The position numbers and the translations under genes were made by a program. Of a DNA stretch of 64,000 nt, positions 42,783 through 53,613 are shown in pieces. Source of the stretch: Bradyrhizobium sacchari (GTDB taxonomy: Bacteria > Pseudomonadota > Alphaproteobacteria > Rhizobiales > Xanthobacteraceae); NCBI RefSeq assembly GCF_002068095.1, contig NZ_LWIG01000007.1:791756-855755 (forward strand). Direction: 5' to 3'. How positions within the stretch are numbered: position 1 is the first letter of the stretch; the number at the start of each line of letters is the position of its first letter. The notes below the pieces were generated by a model. That model saw only the letters and a list, made by a program, of their open reading frames with translations, did no database searches and was not told the DNA's origin.

Positions 42783-43660
42783 GCGCGCTGCAATGCCAGC
42801 GTCACGCCGCCGAGCGTGAGCGCCATCGCCGCCCATTCGCGCAAGCCCAACGGCTCGCCCAGGATGATGGCGGCGGAGATCACGCCGATCACCGGGACGA
42901 TCAGCATGCCAGTCGACGCCACGGTCGGCGGCAGGCGGCGCAGCGTCTCGAACCAGGTGACGTAGCAGAGGCCCATCGGCACCAGCGTCATGTAGACGAA
43001 GCAGCCGAGTCCCAGCGGGGTGATCGCCGAGACGTCCGGGTGTTCGAAGAGCACGCCGAGAAGCAGCATGATGGCGCAGCCGAGCCCGACCTGCCAGGCG
43101 ACGACGACCAGCGGCGGCATCGGCAGTGGCTTGCGGTTGAGCACATTGCCGAGCGCGAACAGGATGGCGCAGAGCAACGCCAAAACGATGCCGAGCAGCT
43201 TGTCTGCGCCAAACGCAAAGCCGTTGCCGCTCAGCAGCAGTGCAACGCCCGCAACGCCGAGGACGAGCCCGCAAACATCCCGCAACACGGGCCGGGTGTG
43301 CAGCACCGGCCAGGCGAACAGCATGGCCCAGATCGGCATGGTGTAGGCGAGCAGAGCTCCCTCGCTCACGCTCACATATTTCATCGCGACCGTGCCGAGC
43401 CCCATCCAGGCAAAGACATTGGTGAGCGTCGCAAACAACAGCCGCGGGATCGCCTCGCGCGGAACGGCAAACGCCTCCTTCCGGCACAGCGCCAGGGTCC
43501 CGAGAATGACCGCGGCGCAGACACCAGCGAGCCCGCGGGCGAACAAGGGCGGCCATTGCTGGAGCAACAGCTTCATCAGTGGCCAGTTCAACGCCCAGCC
43601 GAATGCCGTCACGCAGAGGCAGAGAGAGCCGATCGTCCTGTCGCGCCGGGCCGAATCCAT
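42779..43660 (-). CDS. EamA/DMT-family exporter
   Basis: A 293-residue protein with about ten membrane helices in two repeats of five, the layout of the drug/metabolite transporter superfamily. VTAFGWALNWPLMKLLL and YVSVSEGALLAYTMPIWAMLFAWPVL mark the first EamA domain, and VASTGMLIVPVIGVISAAIILGEPLGLREW the second. Substrate unknown; many members export amino acids or metabolites. It stands alone, divergent from dodecin. Confidence 0.9.
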   Translation of the reverse strand: MDSARRDRTIGSLCLCVTAFGWALNWPLMKLLLQQWPPLFARGLAGVCAAVILGTLALCRKEAFAVPREAIPRLLFATLTNVFAWMGLGTVAMKYVSVSEGALLAYTMPIWAMLFAWPVLHTRPVLRDVCGLVLGVAGVALLLSGNGFAFGADKLLGIVLALLCAILFALGNVLNRKPLPMPPLVVVAWQVGLGCAIMLLLGVLFEHPDVSAITPLGLGCFVYMTLVPMGLCYVTWFETLRRLPPTVASTGMLIVPVIGVISAAIILGEPLGLREWAAMALTLGGVTLALQRA

Positions 43661-43831
43661 GAATAGCGCTTAGCAGGCGGACGCTGGCTGCTCCACCTCG
43701 GCTGCTGCATGCGGACCATCGCGGATCAAGGAACCGGAAGCTAGGCCGCCCGTTCACTATGCGGCCCGACGCTTTCGGATACACCGCGGGAGCGGTATCC
43801 GGGCCCGCCACAGAACAAGGGGAGACGTCTC

Positions 43832-44053
43832 ATGCCCACAGCCGAGAAGGACCACGTCTACAAGATCCTGGAGCTGGTCGGATCATCCGAGACCTCGATC
43901 GAGGATGCGATCAAGAACGCGATCGGCCGCGCCGCCAAGACCGTCCGCGAGATGAAATGGTTCGAGGTGGTGCAGACGCGGGGTCACATCGAGAACAATG
44001 CCGTGCGCCACTACCAGGTGACGTTGAGGGTCGGATTTACCCTGGAGGGATGA
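43832..44053 (+). CDS. Dodecin (flavin-binding storage protein)
   Basis: A 73-residue protein that forms a dodecameric hollow sphere binding flavins. [24 protein letters not shown], then [19 protein letters not shown] and [12 protein letters not shown] are the family blocks; the W in KWFEV is the flavin-stacking tryptophan and the Q of VVQTRG contacts the isoalloxazine ring. AGGGGAGACGTCTC precedes the ATG. Next to a diguanylate cyclase, but without an obvious link. Confidence 0.93.
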   Translation: MPTAEKDHVYKILELVGSSETSIEDAIKNAIGRAAKTVREMKWFEVVQTRGHIENNAVRHYQVTLRVGFTLEG

Positions 44054-44235
44054 CTCGCCGGATGCCGGGCAAAACCGTCACGCCGCGGCAGCGTGGTTAA
44101 CATCCGCCGACGGGAGTCGATCAAGATCTATCGACCCCGACCCGGTTGAATACGGACCGCGCACAATCATCGCGGATATTGCAACAAGCCGTTAAGTCCA
44201 AAGTGAGAGGTTTGCTCCGATCTGGAGCAAACCTG

Positions 44236-46140
44236 ATGGTCACGAGCCGCGAATTCGGCAAGACGCGCCTTCCGCTCTGGGCGGCGGGCTTCGTCGTGCT
44301 GATTTGCGTCGCGATCCTCGGCTTGAGCGCCTGGCGCGAATGGGAAACGCGCGATGCCGAACTCAGGAACGCTGAGACCGACGTCGCCAACCTGGCGCAT
44401 TCGTTGATCCAGCACGCGGACGACACGTTCGAGCTCGCCGATACGATCCTGGTCGGGCTGGTCCACCGCCTCGAACTCGATGGGATGGGTCCCGACACGA
44501 TCGAGAAGCTCCAGACCTATCTGCCGACCCGCAAATCATCGGACCGCATCCGCGGCATCTTCGTCTATGACGAGACCGGCCGCTGGCTCGCCACGACCGA
44601 GCAAATCGACTTCTCCAGACTCAACAACAGCGACCGCGAATATTTCCAGCAGCACCGCGCCTCCCCGGACAAGGGCACGCTGATCGGGCGGCCCATCAAG
44701 AGCCGCGCCGGCGGTCAGTGGATCATAACTGCATCGCGCCGGATCGACCGTCCCGACGGCAGCTTCGCCGGCGTCGCCCTGCTCACGATCGACGTCGCCT
44801 ATTTCGTCAAATTCTACGAGCGCTTCGACGTCGGGCCGAACGGCTCGGCGTCGCTGCTGAACAATGACGGCATCATGCTGGCGCGCAGCCGCGACGAGAG
44901 CAGTGTCTTCGTCGGGCGCGACCTGTCGAATGCGCCGCTGTTCAGGGAGTGGAAAAAACGGCCGGCCGCGGCCGTATACTATTTCAAGTCGCCGCTCGAT
45001 AGCGTGCAGCGGCTGAGCTACTACCAGCGCAGCAGCCGCTATCCACTGATGGTGCTGGCGAGCAAGTCGCAGGACGACGTGCTGACGCCCTGGCGACGCG
45101 CGGCGGTCACGCGCGTGACCTTCGTCCTGGGCCTCGTCCTGTTGATCGCGGTGATCGGCTACTATCTGGTCCGACAGCTGTCGCAGCGGCAGCGGATGGC
45201 ACAGGCGCTGGTCGCCAACGAAGCCCATTTCCGCCTGCTCGCCGAGCAATCCAGCGACATGGTGACCCGGATCGGGCTGGATAACCGCCTGCTCTACGTT
45301 TCTCCGTCATGCCAGCGCATGATCGGCTGGTCGCCCGACGAGCTTCTCGGCACGTCGGCCGTGGCCGGCATTCATGAGGAGGACATGGAACGGGTCGAGC
45401 AGGCCATCACCGCGCTGAAGAATGGCGAGGCCGAGGAGGCGAGGTTCGTCTATCGCCAACGCCATCGCGAGAAGGGCGACCTCTGGGTCGAAGCGGCCCT
45501 GCACGTGACACGGGCTCCCGACAGCGGCGAGATCGACGGCGTCGTTGCGGTCGTGCGCGACATGACCGAGCAGAAGGACCTCCAGGACAAGCTCGCCGCG
45601 CTTGCGACCACCGACGGACTCACCGGCCTTGCCAACCGGCGCGCCTTCGACGAACGCCTCGCCGAGGAATGGGCGCGCGCGCGGCGCGACGGCACGCAGC
45701 TTTCGCTCCTGCTGATCGATGTCGACCAGTTCAAGAAGTTCAACGACCATTACGGGCATCTGGCAGGCGACGGGTGCCTTCGCGCGCTGAGCCGGATTCT
45801 ATCCGCTCACGCCAGGCGCCCCGGCGATCTCGCCGCCCGCTACGGCGGCGAGGAATTCGCCCTGTTGTTGCCGAACACCGACCAGGAAGGCTGCGCCGAG
45901 GTTGGTGAGGGGATTCGCCAGGCGCTGCACGATCTCGCCATTCTGCATGCGCAAAACCCGCCCTCGCGCCTGGTGACCGCGAGCATCGGCGCCGCGACGA
46001 GTTTTCCCTCGCAGATCGCGACCGACTGTAGTGCGTTGGTCGCTGCCGCCGACCGCGCGCTCTACGCCGCCAAGGACAATGGCCGTGACCGGCTGGTGAT
46101 GTCGGGTCAGGTCGTGCCCTGGCCCGCGAAGAGCGCATGA
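44236..46140 (+). CDS. Membrane-bound diguanylate cyclase (dCache-PAS-GGDEF)
   Basis: Makes cyclic di-GMP. The 634-residue protein has a helix at about residues 12-33, a periplasmic dCache-type sensor (about 40-285; NNSDREYFQQHR, GRPIKSRAGGQWIITASRRI), a second helix near 291-313, a PAS domain near 327-450 and a GGDEF domain. The active site is GGEEF near 537-541, and an RPGD inhibitory (I) site lies five residues before it, so product inhibition is expected. There is no EAL domain. The frame opens with TTG at 44146, but GGAGCAAACCTG precedes the ATG at 44236. Confidence 0.92.
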   Translation: MVTSREFGKTRLPLWAAGFVVLICVAILGLSAWREWETRDAELRNAETDVANLAHSLIQHADDTFELADTILVGLVHRLELDGMGPDTIEKLQTYLPTRKSSDRIRGIFVYDETGRWLATTEQIDFSRLNNSDREYFQQHRASPDKGTLIGRPIKSRAGGQWIITASRRIDRPDGSFAGVALLTIDVAYFVKFYERFDVGPNGSASLLNNDGIMLARSRDESSVFVGRDLSNAPLFREWKKRPAAAVYYFKSPLDSVQRLSYYQRSSRYPLMVLASKSQDDVLTPWRRAAVTRVTFVLGLVLLIAVIGYYLVRQLSQRQRMAQALVANEAHFRLLAEQSSDMVTRIGLDNRLLYVSPSCQRMIGWSPDELLGTSAVAGIHEEDMERVEQAITALKNGEAEEARFVYRQRHREKGDLWVEAALHVTRAPDSGEIDGVVAVVRDMTEQKDLQDKLAALATTDGLTGLANRRAFDERLAEEWARARRDGTQLSLLLIDVDQFKKFNDHYGHLAGDGCLRALSRILSAHARRPGDLAARYGGEEFALLLPNTDQEGCAEVGEGIRQALHDLAILHAQNPPSRLVTASIGAATSFPSQIATDCSALVAAADRALYAAKDNGRDRLVMSGQVVPWPAKSA

Positions 46141-46207
46141 CCGGGACCAGCCCAACGCCATCTCATCTCGACCGAGGCCGTGGTGAGTGCGGAGCCGCGG
46201 GCCCGGG

Positions 46208-46399
46208 CTAGTCGTACGGCGCGCGCGATTTCTCGGGCGGCGTAGCCGCGGCGCTGGTTGCGAAAGGCGGCATCAGGAGCACCGCGGTCATGACGTGAAG
46301 AAGACAGAAGCCGACCGCGATGATCGCAAGCAGGGTATTGTCTCTGAGTGCCGGAATTTGAACGAAGCTCTTGCGCTCAGATCACTCGCTGATCGACAT
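46208..46399 (-). pseudogene. Small one-helix membrane protein gene with an in-frame stop
   Basis: On the minus strand GGAGGGCCACCGACG precedes an ATG at 46399, then ATG TCG ATC AGC GAG TGA: a stop at codon 6 (46382-46384). The same frame continues cleanly for 57 codons: SERKSFVQIPALRDNTLLAI, then a membrane helix IAVGFCLLHVMTAVLLMPPF, and a soluble tail ending EKSRAPYD and TAG. The good ribosome site and protein-like sequence suggest a real gene with a point nonsense mutation. No start codon between the stop and the helix is convincing. The gene is not recognised. Confidence 0.5.
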
Positions 46400-46669
46400 C
46401 GTCGGTGGCCCTCCAGGCTGCCTCTATCGGAAGCGGCAGGCAGGTCGGGCTTCGCGATGAGATCAGCATATTGATGAAGGATGCGATTGGCCTGCAATCG
46501 CCGCGAGTGACGCAATGCTTCGAGCAGGAATTCCGAAGGGCTCCGGCGCCGACGGCGATGACCGGAAACCGCTCGAGACCCGGCGACCGCCGTCGCTGGA
46601 AACGAGGCCTCCGTCATCGGTAAAGCTCCACGATCGGGTCTCCGCATTGAGGTCGATCGTCTCAATGCA

Positions 46670-46990
46670 ATGACAGACACGTTGTGCCGGGCGTCTCATC
46701 GACGCAGCGCTTTATCGTCTGTTCGAAGCCGATGGCGGACTGGCGCACTACGTCAGGGAGCACCGGCTTTCCGCCAGATGATATCCCATCCGCGGAGGAC
46801 GAGCGCCTGATCGACCTCGCGGTCGACCTGCTCGTCAGCAGCGATTCCACCTTCATCCGGGCGTTCCGGCGCATTCGGCCTGACACCGGGCGAGCTGAGG
46901 GAGCTCGCCGAAACATGGCTGCGCGAGACCGGCGCGGTCCCAGCCATCGACACGGTGCTGCACCAACTGGCAAGGCGCCGCACATCGTAG
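46670..46990 (+). pseudogene. AraC-family regulator remnant (C-terminal HTH region, frameshifted)
   Basis: Pieces of an AraC C-terminal domain appear in order but in different frames: DTLCRAS (46670 frame), then LIDAALYRLFEADGGLAHYV and REHRL (46689-46781), FRQMISHPRRTS back in the first frame (46769-46807), RLIDLAVDLLVSSDSTFIRAF in the third (46804-46866), and AFGLTPGELRELAETWLRET to a TAG at 46990 in the first again. SSDSTFIRAFRR-AFGLTPGELRE is a hallmark of this family. At least three frameshifts are needed to rebuild it. The N-terminal part is not visible in 46400-46670. Confidence 0.72.
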
Positions 46991-47081
46991 CCACGGCCCT
47001 CTCTGCCGATTTGTCGGCCGCGGTCCGGCGCGATATGACTGCCGTCATGGCCGGCTGTTCGGCCGATCCGAGAGTGTTGCC

Positions 47082-47705
47082 GTGGCTGACACCATCAAGC
47101 TCGTCCTGTTCGACATGGACAACGTGCTCTGCGACTACGACAGGGCAAAGCGCGTCGCCTGCCTGGCGGAGCTGGCGCGGACGACCAGCGCGTTCATCCA
47201 TGAGGCGATCTGGGACAGCGGCTTCGAGGCGCTCGGCGATTGCGGCGCGCTCGATGCTGCGGACTATCTGCGGGGTTTCGGCGAACGCATGGGCTATCCG
47301 CTGTCGCTCGACGAGTGGTTGGAGGCGCGGCGCCGCTCGATGCAGGCGAATTCCGCGATGCTGGAGATCGTCCGCCGCCTGCGCGAGACCGTCGATGTTG
47401 CGGTCCTGACCAACAATACCACGCTGGTCGCCGACCATATCGACACGCTGCTGCCCGATCTGCGTCCGCTGTTCGGTTCGAGGATCTACGCCTCGGCCCG
47501 GTTCAAAACGGCCAAACCGGACCCGCATTGCTATCGCCGCTGCCTGTCCGAGCTCAACGTGACGCCGCAGACCGTGCTGTTCGTCGACGATCTCATGGCC
47601 AATGTTGCCGGCGCACGCGAGGCGGGCATGTTTGGGCATCACCATACGTCGGTGGAGGCGTTCAGGCAGGCGCTTTTCGCGCACGGCCTGCTTGACGCCA
47701 AATGA
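47082..47705 (+). CDS. HAD-superfamily hydrolase
   Basis: A 207-residue hydrolase with motif I LFDMDNVLCDYD (nucleophile Asp and acid/base Asp), motif II VAVLTNNTT, the Lys in FKTAKPDPHCY and motif IV VLFVDDLMANVAGA. A helical cap lies between motifs I and II, so it is a subfamily I enzyme, probably a phosphatase or dehalogenase-like protein. The start is GTG at 47082. Its end is 24 bases from the convergent dppF-like gene. Substrate unknown. Confidence 0.88.
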   Translation: MADTIKLVLFDMDNVLCDYDRAKRVACLAELARTTSAFIHEAIWDSGFEALGDCGALDAADYLRGFGERMGYPLSLDEWLEARRRSMQANSAMLEIVRRLRETVDVAVLTNNTTLVADHIDTLLPDLRPLFGSRIYASARFKTAKPDPHCYRRCLSELNVTPQTVLFVDDLMANVAGAREAGMFGHHHTSVEAFRQALFAHGLLDAK

Positions 47706-47729
47706 ACGCGCGGCCCGCCTGGCTCTGCG

Positions 47730-48694
47730 TCAGGCGAGATGACACGCCACGAAATGACCGCCCGCTCCTTCCTTCAGCTCGGGTGCGCTTTCGGCGCAGC
47801 GCGGCTGAGCGATCGGGCAGCGGGTGTGGAAGTGGCAGCCCGACGGCGGCTTCATCGGGCTCGGCACGTCGCCCTTGAGGCGAATGCGCTCGCGCTTGAG
47901 TTTCGGATCGGGCACCGGCACCGCCGACAGCAGGGCCTTGGTGTAGGGATGCTGCGGGTTGCGGTAGAGATCGCTGGCCTTGGCGAGCTCGACGATGCGG
48001 CCGAGATACATCACCGCGACGCGGTCGGAGATGTGCTCGACCACCGAGAGGTCGTGCGCGACAAAGAGATAGGTCAGGTTCAGCTCGGCCTGAAGGTCTT
48101 CCAGGAGATTGATGACCTGGGCCTGGATCGACACGTCGAGCGCCGAGACCGGCTCGTCGCAGACGATCAGCTTCGGCTCGACCGCGAGCGCGCGCGCGAT
48201 CACGATGCGCTGGCGCTGGCCGCCAGAGAATTCGTGCGGATAGCGGCGCATGTGCTCGGCCTTCAGCCCGACCTTGACCAGGAGGCCCGCGACGCGGTCC
48301 TCGCGCTCCTTGGCGGACGAGGCCAGCTTGTGGATGGTGAAGGCCTCGCCGAGGATCGCGCCGACCGTCATGCGCGGATTGAGCGAGGCGAACGGGTCCT
48401 GGAATACCAGCTGCATGTTCCGCCGCATCGCGCGCAGGTCGGTGCCGCCGAGCTTGCGCACGTCCTGGCCGTCGAAGACGACCTCGCCGTCGGTCGGTTC
48501 GATCAGGCGCAGCACGCATCGGCCCGTGGTGGACTTGCCGCAGCCGGATTCGCCGACGAGGCCGAGCGTCTCGCCGCGATTGACCGAGAACGACACGCCG
48601 TCGACCGCATAGACGCTGCCGACCTGGCGCGACAGCAGGCCGCCGAGCACGGGGAAATGTTTCTTCAGGCCGCTGACGCGGAGCAAGGGTTCGC

Positions 48695-48698
<4 letters not shown>
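47730..48698 (-). CDS. dppF: Oligopeptide/dipeptide ABC transporter ATPase (DppF/OppF type)
   Basis: A 322-residue ATPase: Walker [10 protein letters not shown], signature FSGGQRQR, Walker [14 protein letters not shown]-loop VAHDLS, and the C-terminal peptide-transporter block [17 protein letters not shown]. It is the last gene of a six-gene operon and its ATG overlaps the dppD stop by four bases. The dpp symbols are by family; the real cargo may be a peptide-like compound cut by the operon's amidohydrolase. Confidence 0.93.
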
Positions 48699-49689
<991 letters not shown>

Positions 49690-49690
<1 letters not shown>

Positions 49691-50607
49691 CAGATCACCC
49701 GTCGCGCATCGAGCGCGTCACGCAGGCCATCACCGATGAAGTTGATGGCGACCACCGCGATGAAGATCGCGCCGCCCGGGAACAGCGCCCAGTGCGGACC
49801 GATGTCGAGAAAGTCCTTGGCGTCATACAGCAGCCGTCCCCAGGTCGGGGTGTCGGGCGGAAAGCCGAGACCGAGGAAGGACAGCGTCGATTCCGCGATG
49901 ATCGCGGCGGCGACGTCGATGGTGCCGGCAATGATCACCGGGCCGACCGCATTGGGCAGGATATGGCGCACCACCTGCCGCACCGGGCTGGCGCCGAGCG
50001 CGCGGGCCGCCTCGACGAACTCCTTCTCGCGGATCGACAGGAACTGCGCGCGCACGAGCCGCGCCACCGGCATCCAGCGCAGGCCCCCGATCACGAGCAC
50101 GATCAGGATGAAGATGCCGCCTTCGGGACCGAACACCTGCTTCAGCCCGTCGCGGAAGAGATAGATCAGCAGGAGCAGCAGCGGCAGTTGCGGCAACGAC
50201 AGGAACAGGTCGGTGAGCCACATCAATCCGTGCCCGAGCGCACCGCGCGACATGCCGGCGAGCGCGCCGATCAGCGTGCCGATGAAGACCGAAACCAGCA
50301 TCGCGGCGAGCCCCACCGCGAGCGAGATGCGACCGCCATAGATCATGCGCGCCAGAATGTCCTGGCCGAGATCGTCGGTGCCGAAGGGATGGGCAAGCGA
50401 GGGTCCCTGCATGCCCGCGATGATGTCGATGTCGTTGATCTTCACGCGCCACACGAAGGGCCCGAGCACGACGGCGAGCACCAGAATGAGGAGCAGAAAG
50501 GCGCTGACGACAGCGAGCCGGTGGCGGCTATAGCGCCGCCACGTCTCGCGCCAGGGCGAGTAGACGCCCCGCTCAGCGGAGGGAGATGCGAGGGTCAAGC
50601 CAGCCAT
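49690..50607 (-). CDS. dppC: Peptide ABC transporter permease (DppC/OppC type)
   Basis: A 305-residue permease with six helices, the first near residues 31-55. HPFGTDDLGQDILARMIYGGRISL is the family marker, and the EAA loop is EFVEAARALGASPVRQVVRHILPN. The frame runs upstream to 50643; the ATG at 50607 (MAGLTLASPS) fits the family start, but it still overlaps the dppB end by 35 bases. A start slightly further downstream is possible. Confidence 0.92.
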
Positions 50608-51532
50608 AGAGGACGTCCGCGATGAGGTTGAACAGCACCACAAGGCACGCGAAGACGAAGGTGACGGCCATCACCACCGGCGTGTCGTTGGAAAGGATGG
50701 AGGTGATTAGCAGCGAGCCGATGCCGGGAATGCGGAAGATCTGCTCGGTGACGATGGCGCCGCCGAACACGGCGGGCATCTGCAACGCGATCAGCGTGAC
50801 CACCGGGATCATGGCGTTGCGCATCACGTGCTTGACGATCACCGTGGCCTGGCCGAGGCCCTTGGCCCGCGCCGTGGTGACGTAGTCGAGCCTGATCACG
50901 TCGAGCATCGCCGAGCGCACGAAACGCGTCATCGAAGCCGCCTGGAACAGACCGAGCACCGCCACCGGCATGATCGCCTGCCGGATCATCTCCAGCACCC
51001 AGCGGATGCCGGTGCCCTTGATGTCAGTGGTGTAGACGAAGGGCAGCCAGTCCAGCGTGACCGAGAAGATCAGGATGAACAGGATGCCGGTGAAGAAGGT
51101 CGGCAGCGAGAAGCCGACGAAGGCGAGCGTATTTGCGATCTGGTCGAACAGCGAATAGGGCTTGGTCGCGGCATAGACCCCGACAGGGATCGCGATCAGC
51201 AGCGCCAGGATCTGCGCCGAGCCGATCACGTAAAGCGTGGCCGGCAGGCGCTGCAGGATCAGCGTGTCGACGTTCATCCGGCTGACGAAGGAAAAGCCCC
51301 AGTCCCCGTGCACCATGGCGTTGAGCCAGTGCAGGTAGCGGAGGTAGATCGGGTCATCGAGGCCGAACTTCGCCCGAAGCGCGAGCGCGACTTCGGGCGG
51401 AACGTTCGGATTGGTCGCGAGCTCCGCGAAGGGGTCGCCCGGAGCGAGCGCGAGCACGACAAACAGCACCAGCGAGATTCCCAGCAAGCTGGGAATCGCG
51501 ATCAGGAGACGACGCAGGACGTACTGACTCAT
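50573..51532 (-). CDS. dppB: Peptide ABC transporter permease (DppB/OppB type)
   Basis: A 319-residue permease with six helices. The N-terminus MSQYVLRRLLIAIPSLLGIS is typical, LAPGDPF and HWLNAMVHGDWGFSF lie in the first periplasmic loop, and the EAA-type loop is LDYVTTARAKGLGQATVIVKHVMRNA. It starts 30 bases after the substrate-binding protein stop. Confidence 0.94.
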   Translation of the reverse strand: MSQYVLRRLLIAIPSLLGISLVLFVVLALAPGDPFAELATNPNVPPEVALALRAKFGLDDPIYLRYLHWLNAMVHGDWGFSFVSRMNVDTLILQRLPATLYVIGSAQILALLIAIPVGVYAATKPYSLFDQIANTLAFVGFSLPTFFTGILFILIFSVTLDWLPFVYTTDIKGTGIRWVLEMIRQAIMPVAVLGLFQAASMTRFVRSAMLDVIRLDYVTTARAKGLGQATVIVKHVMRNAMIPVVTLIALQMPAVFGGAIVTEQIFRIPGIGSLLITSILSNDTPVVMAVTFVFACLVVLFNLIADVLYGWLDPRISLR

Positions 51533-51561
51533 GAGGGAAGGACCCGCTTAGCCGCGCGTGA

Positions 51562-53352
51562 TCATTCCTCGCGGTACCAATCGTGCAGATTGTCGGTTTC
51601 GTTGGCCCAGCCGCTGACGATCGGGCGCAAATTGTTGGCCGCGGCCTCCACCTTCAGCCGATGCTGGACCGGGATGAACACCGTGTCCTGGTACATGAGG
51701 TCGTTGGCCTTGATGTAGTGCGCCGCGCGCTTGATCGGGTCCATTTCGCTTTCCGCGGCCTCGATCGCCGCGTCGTAGTCCTTGTTGACCCAGCGCGGGA
51801 AGTTCGTGCCCTGCCACTTGTTCTCCTTGGTGGCGACGTTGGTGGACAGATAGCGGCGCATGTGCTGCGACGGGTCCGGCTGGCTCAGCGGAATCTGGAA
51901 CATCTCGATGTCCGCATAGAACTTCGCGTAGGTATCGGGGTTGGCGACGTCCGAGGAGAAGAAGACCGATGCAACGACCGACTTCAGTTCGACCTCGATG
52001 CCGGCCTTCTGGCAGGCCTGCTTGATGATCGCCTGCGTCTTCTGGCGAGGACCGTTGATCGAGGTCTGGTAGAGCAGCTTCAGCTTCTTGCCATCCTTCT
52101 CGCGGATGCCGTCGGCGCCCGGCTTCCAGCCGGCGTCGTCCAGCAGCTTCGAGGCCTTTTCGACGCTGAATTCCCAGGTCGTGTTCTTGGAGACGAACTT
52201 TTCGGGACCGTTGAGGAAATTGGCGGTGGTGCGGCCTGCGCGGCCATAGATCGCCTTCTTGACGGACTCGCGATCGACCAGCAGCGACAGCGCCTTGCGC
52301 ACGGCGGGATCGGAGAACAGCGGATGCTTGGTCTTCATCGACGAGCGCTCGCCGTCGACCTCCGTGTTGGGATCGGTGAAGTTGAGCGCGATGAACTCGG
52401 TATCGCCGCCGACGGCGTAGACAGTCTTGCCCTTGCCGCCCTTCTCCAGGCGCAACAAGACGTCGTCCTCGACCTGGATGTTCCAGCCGAAATCATATTC
52501 TCCGGTCTGAATCACGGCCCGCGCGGCCGAAACCGCATCGCCACCGCCCTTCATCTCGACGGTGTCGAAATAGGGACGGTTCGGCATGTGATAGTCGGGA
52601 TTGAGTTGCCCGCGGACGAGATCACCAGGCTTGAACTCCACGAACTTGTAGGGGCCGGTTCCGACCGGAGAAAGATTGGTCGGCGCTTCCCGCGACTTGC
52701 TTCCCGTGTAGTCGGCAAAGAGATGCTTGGGAATGATGGTGTTGGGCGCCCCGACAAAGGCGTCGGCCCAGAACGGCGTCGGCTTCTTGAAGAGAATACG
52801 GACCGTGAGGTCGTCCACTTTCTCCACGGTGATGTCGCGGTGGGTCGCAATGGTCAATGCGGAGGTCGCCGGGTCCTTGGCGTACTCCCAGTTGAACACG
52901 ACGTCGTCCGCGGTGAACGGCTTGCCGTCATGCCATTTGACACCGGGCTTGAGCTTCCACGTCACCGACTTGCCGTCGGCGGCGAGCAGACCGTTCTCGA
53001 TCGACGGAATTTCCGCCGCCAGCACCAGCTTCATGTTGCCGTCCGGATCCCAGCAGGCGAGCGGTTCGTAGAACAGGCGCGAGCCGTCCTGGTCCTTGGT
53101 GCCGGTGGCGAAGTGCGGATTGAGCAGGGTCGGGCCCTGCCACCACAGCAGCTTCAGCGCACCACCGCCGCCACGCTTGGTCGGCTTGTAGGTCGTGGGG
53201 CCCTCGGCCATGGCGACACCGCCGAGCGCCAGGATCTGGTTCGCCAGGGGGGCGGTGAGACCGACCGCGGCGAGGCGCTTGATGAAGGCGCGGCGATCCA
53301 TCCGCCCGTCCTTCACCTGACCGATCATCGAACGCAGTTCTTTATCCAGCAT
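51562..53352 (-). CDS. Peptide-type ABC transporter substrate-binding protein (SBP family 5)
   Basis: A 596-residue periplasmic receptor of the DppA/OppA family. The N-terminus DRRAFIKRLAAVGLTAPLANQ is a twin-arginine signal, so the protein may go through Tat. TWKLKPGVKWHDGKPFTADDVVFNWEYAKDP is the hallmark block, split here for length at the WKL and ADDV motifs; GTGPYKFVEFKPGD and DPAVRKALSLLVDRE follow. The frame opens at 53520 but GGGGACAACC precedes the ATG at 53352. Between this gene and the amidohydrolase upstream are 261 bases with no gene. Confidence 0.92.
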   Translation of the reverse strand: MLDKELRSMIGQVKDGRMDRRAFIKRLAAVGLTAPLANQILALGGVAMAEGPTTYKPTKRGGGGALKLLWWQGPTLLNPHFATGTKDQDGSRLFYEPLACWDPDGNMKLVLAAEIPSIENGLLAADGKSVTWKLKPGVKWHDGKPFTADDVVFNWEYAKDPATSALTIATHRDITVEKVDDLTVRILFKKPTPFWADAFVGAPNTIIPKHLFADYTGSKSREAPTNLSPVGTGPYKFVEFKPGDLVRGQLNPDYHMPNRPYFDTVEMKGGGDAVSAARAVIQTGEYDFGWNIQVEDDVLLRLEKGGKGKTVYAVGGDTEFIALNFTDPNTEVDGERSSMKTKHPLFSDPAVRKALSLLVDRESVKKAIYGRAGRTTANFLNGPEKFVSKNTTWEFSVEKASKLLDDAGWKPGADGIREKDGKKLKLLYQTSINGPRQKTQAIIKQACQKAGIEVELKSVVASVFFSSDVANPDTYAKFYADIEMFQIPLSQPDPSQHMRRYLSTNVATKENKWQGTNFPRWVNKDYDAAIEAAESEMDPIKRAAHYIKANDLMYQDTVFIPVQHRLKVEAAANNLRPIVSGWANETDNLHDWYREE

Positions 53353-53613
53353 GGTTGTCCCCGTCTGGTTCCCGTATGGATGCAGGCGGCCGCACGTGGC
53401 GACCGCCGGTTTTGGCTGGCGGTAGATGGCACACCGATTGGGGGGCCCGTCAACTGGGACCGTGTGTATGCAAACGGTCTTCTGGCTGTCCGTTGGGCAA
53501 AACCGCGTTCCGCAGCCCAAGCGTTCGGCAATCCGGCGCCAAAATGCGCCGGAAATCGCGCTGCACTGCGGAAAATTTGTTCGCCGGATCAGACGAAGTA
53601 TCGAGACCGAATT

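Noticed and set aside
46382-46384. TGA as selenocysteine in the small membrane gene
   Set aside because: No selenoprotein machinery or SECIS-like hairpin is seen, and the codon lies in a non-conserved N-terminus; nonsense mutation is simpler.
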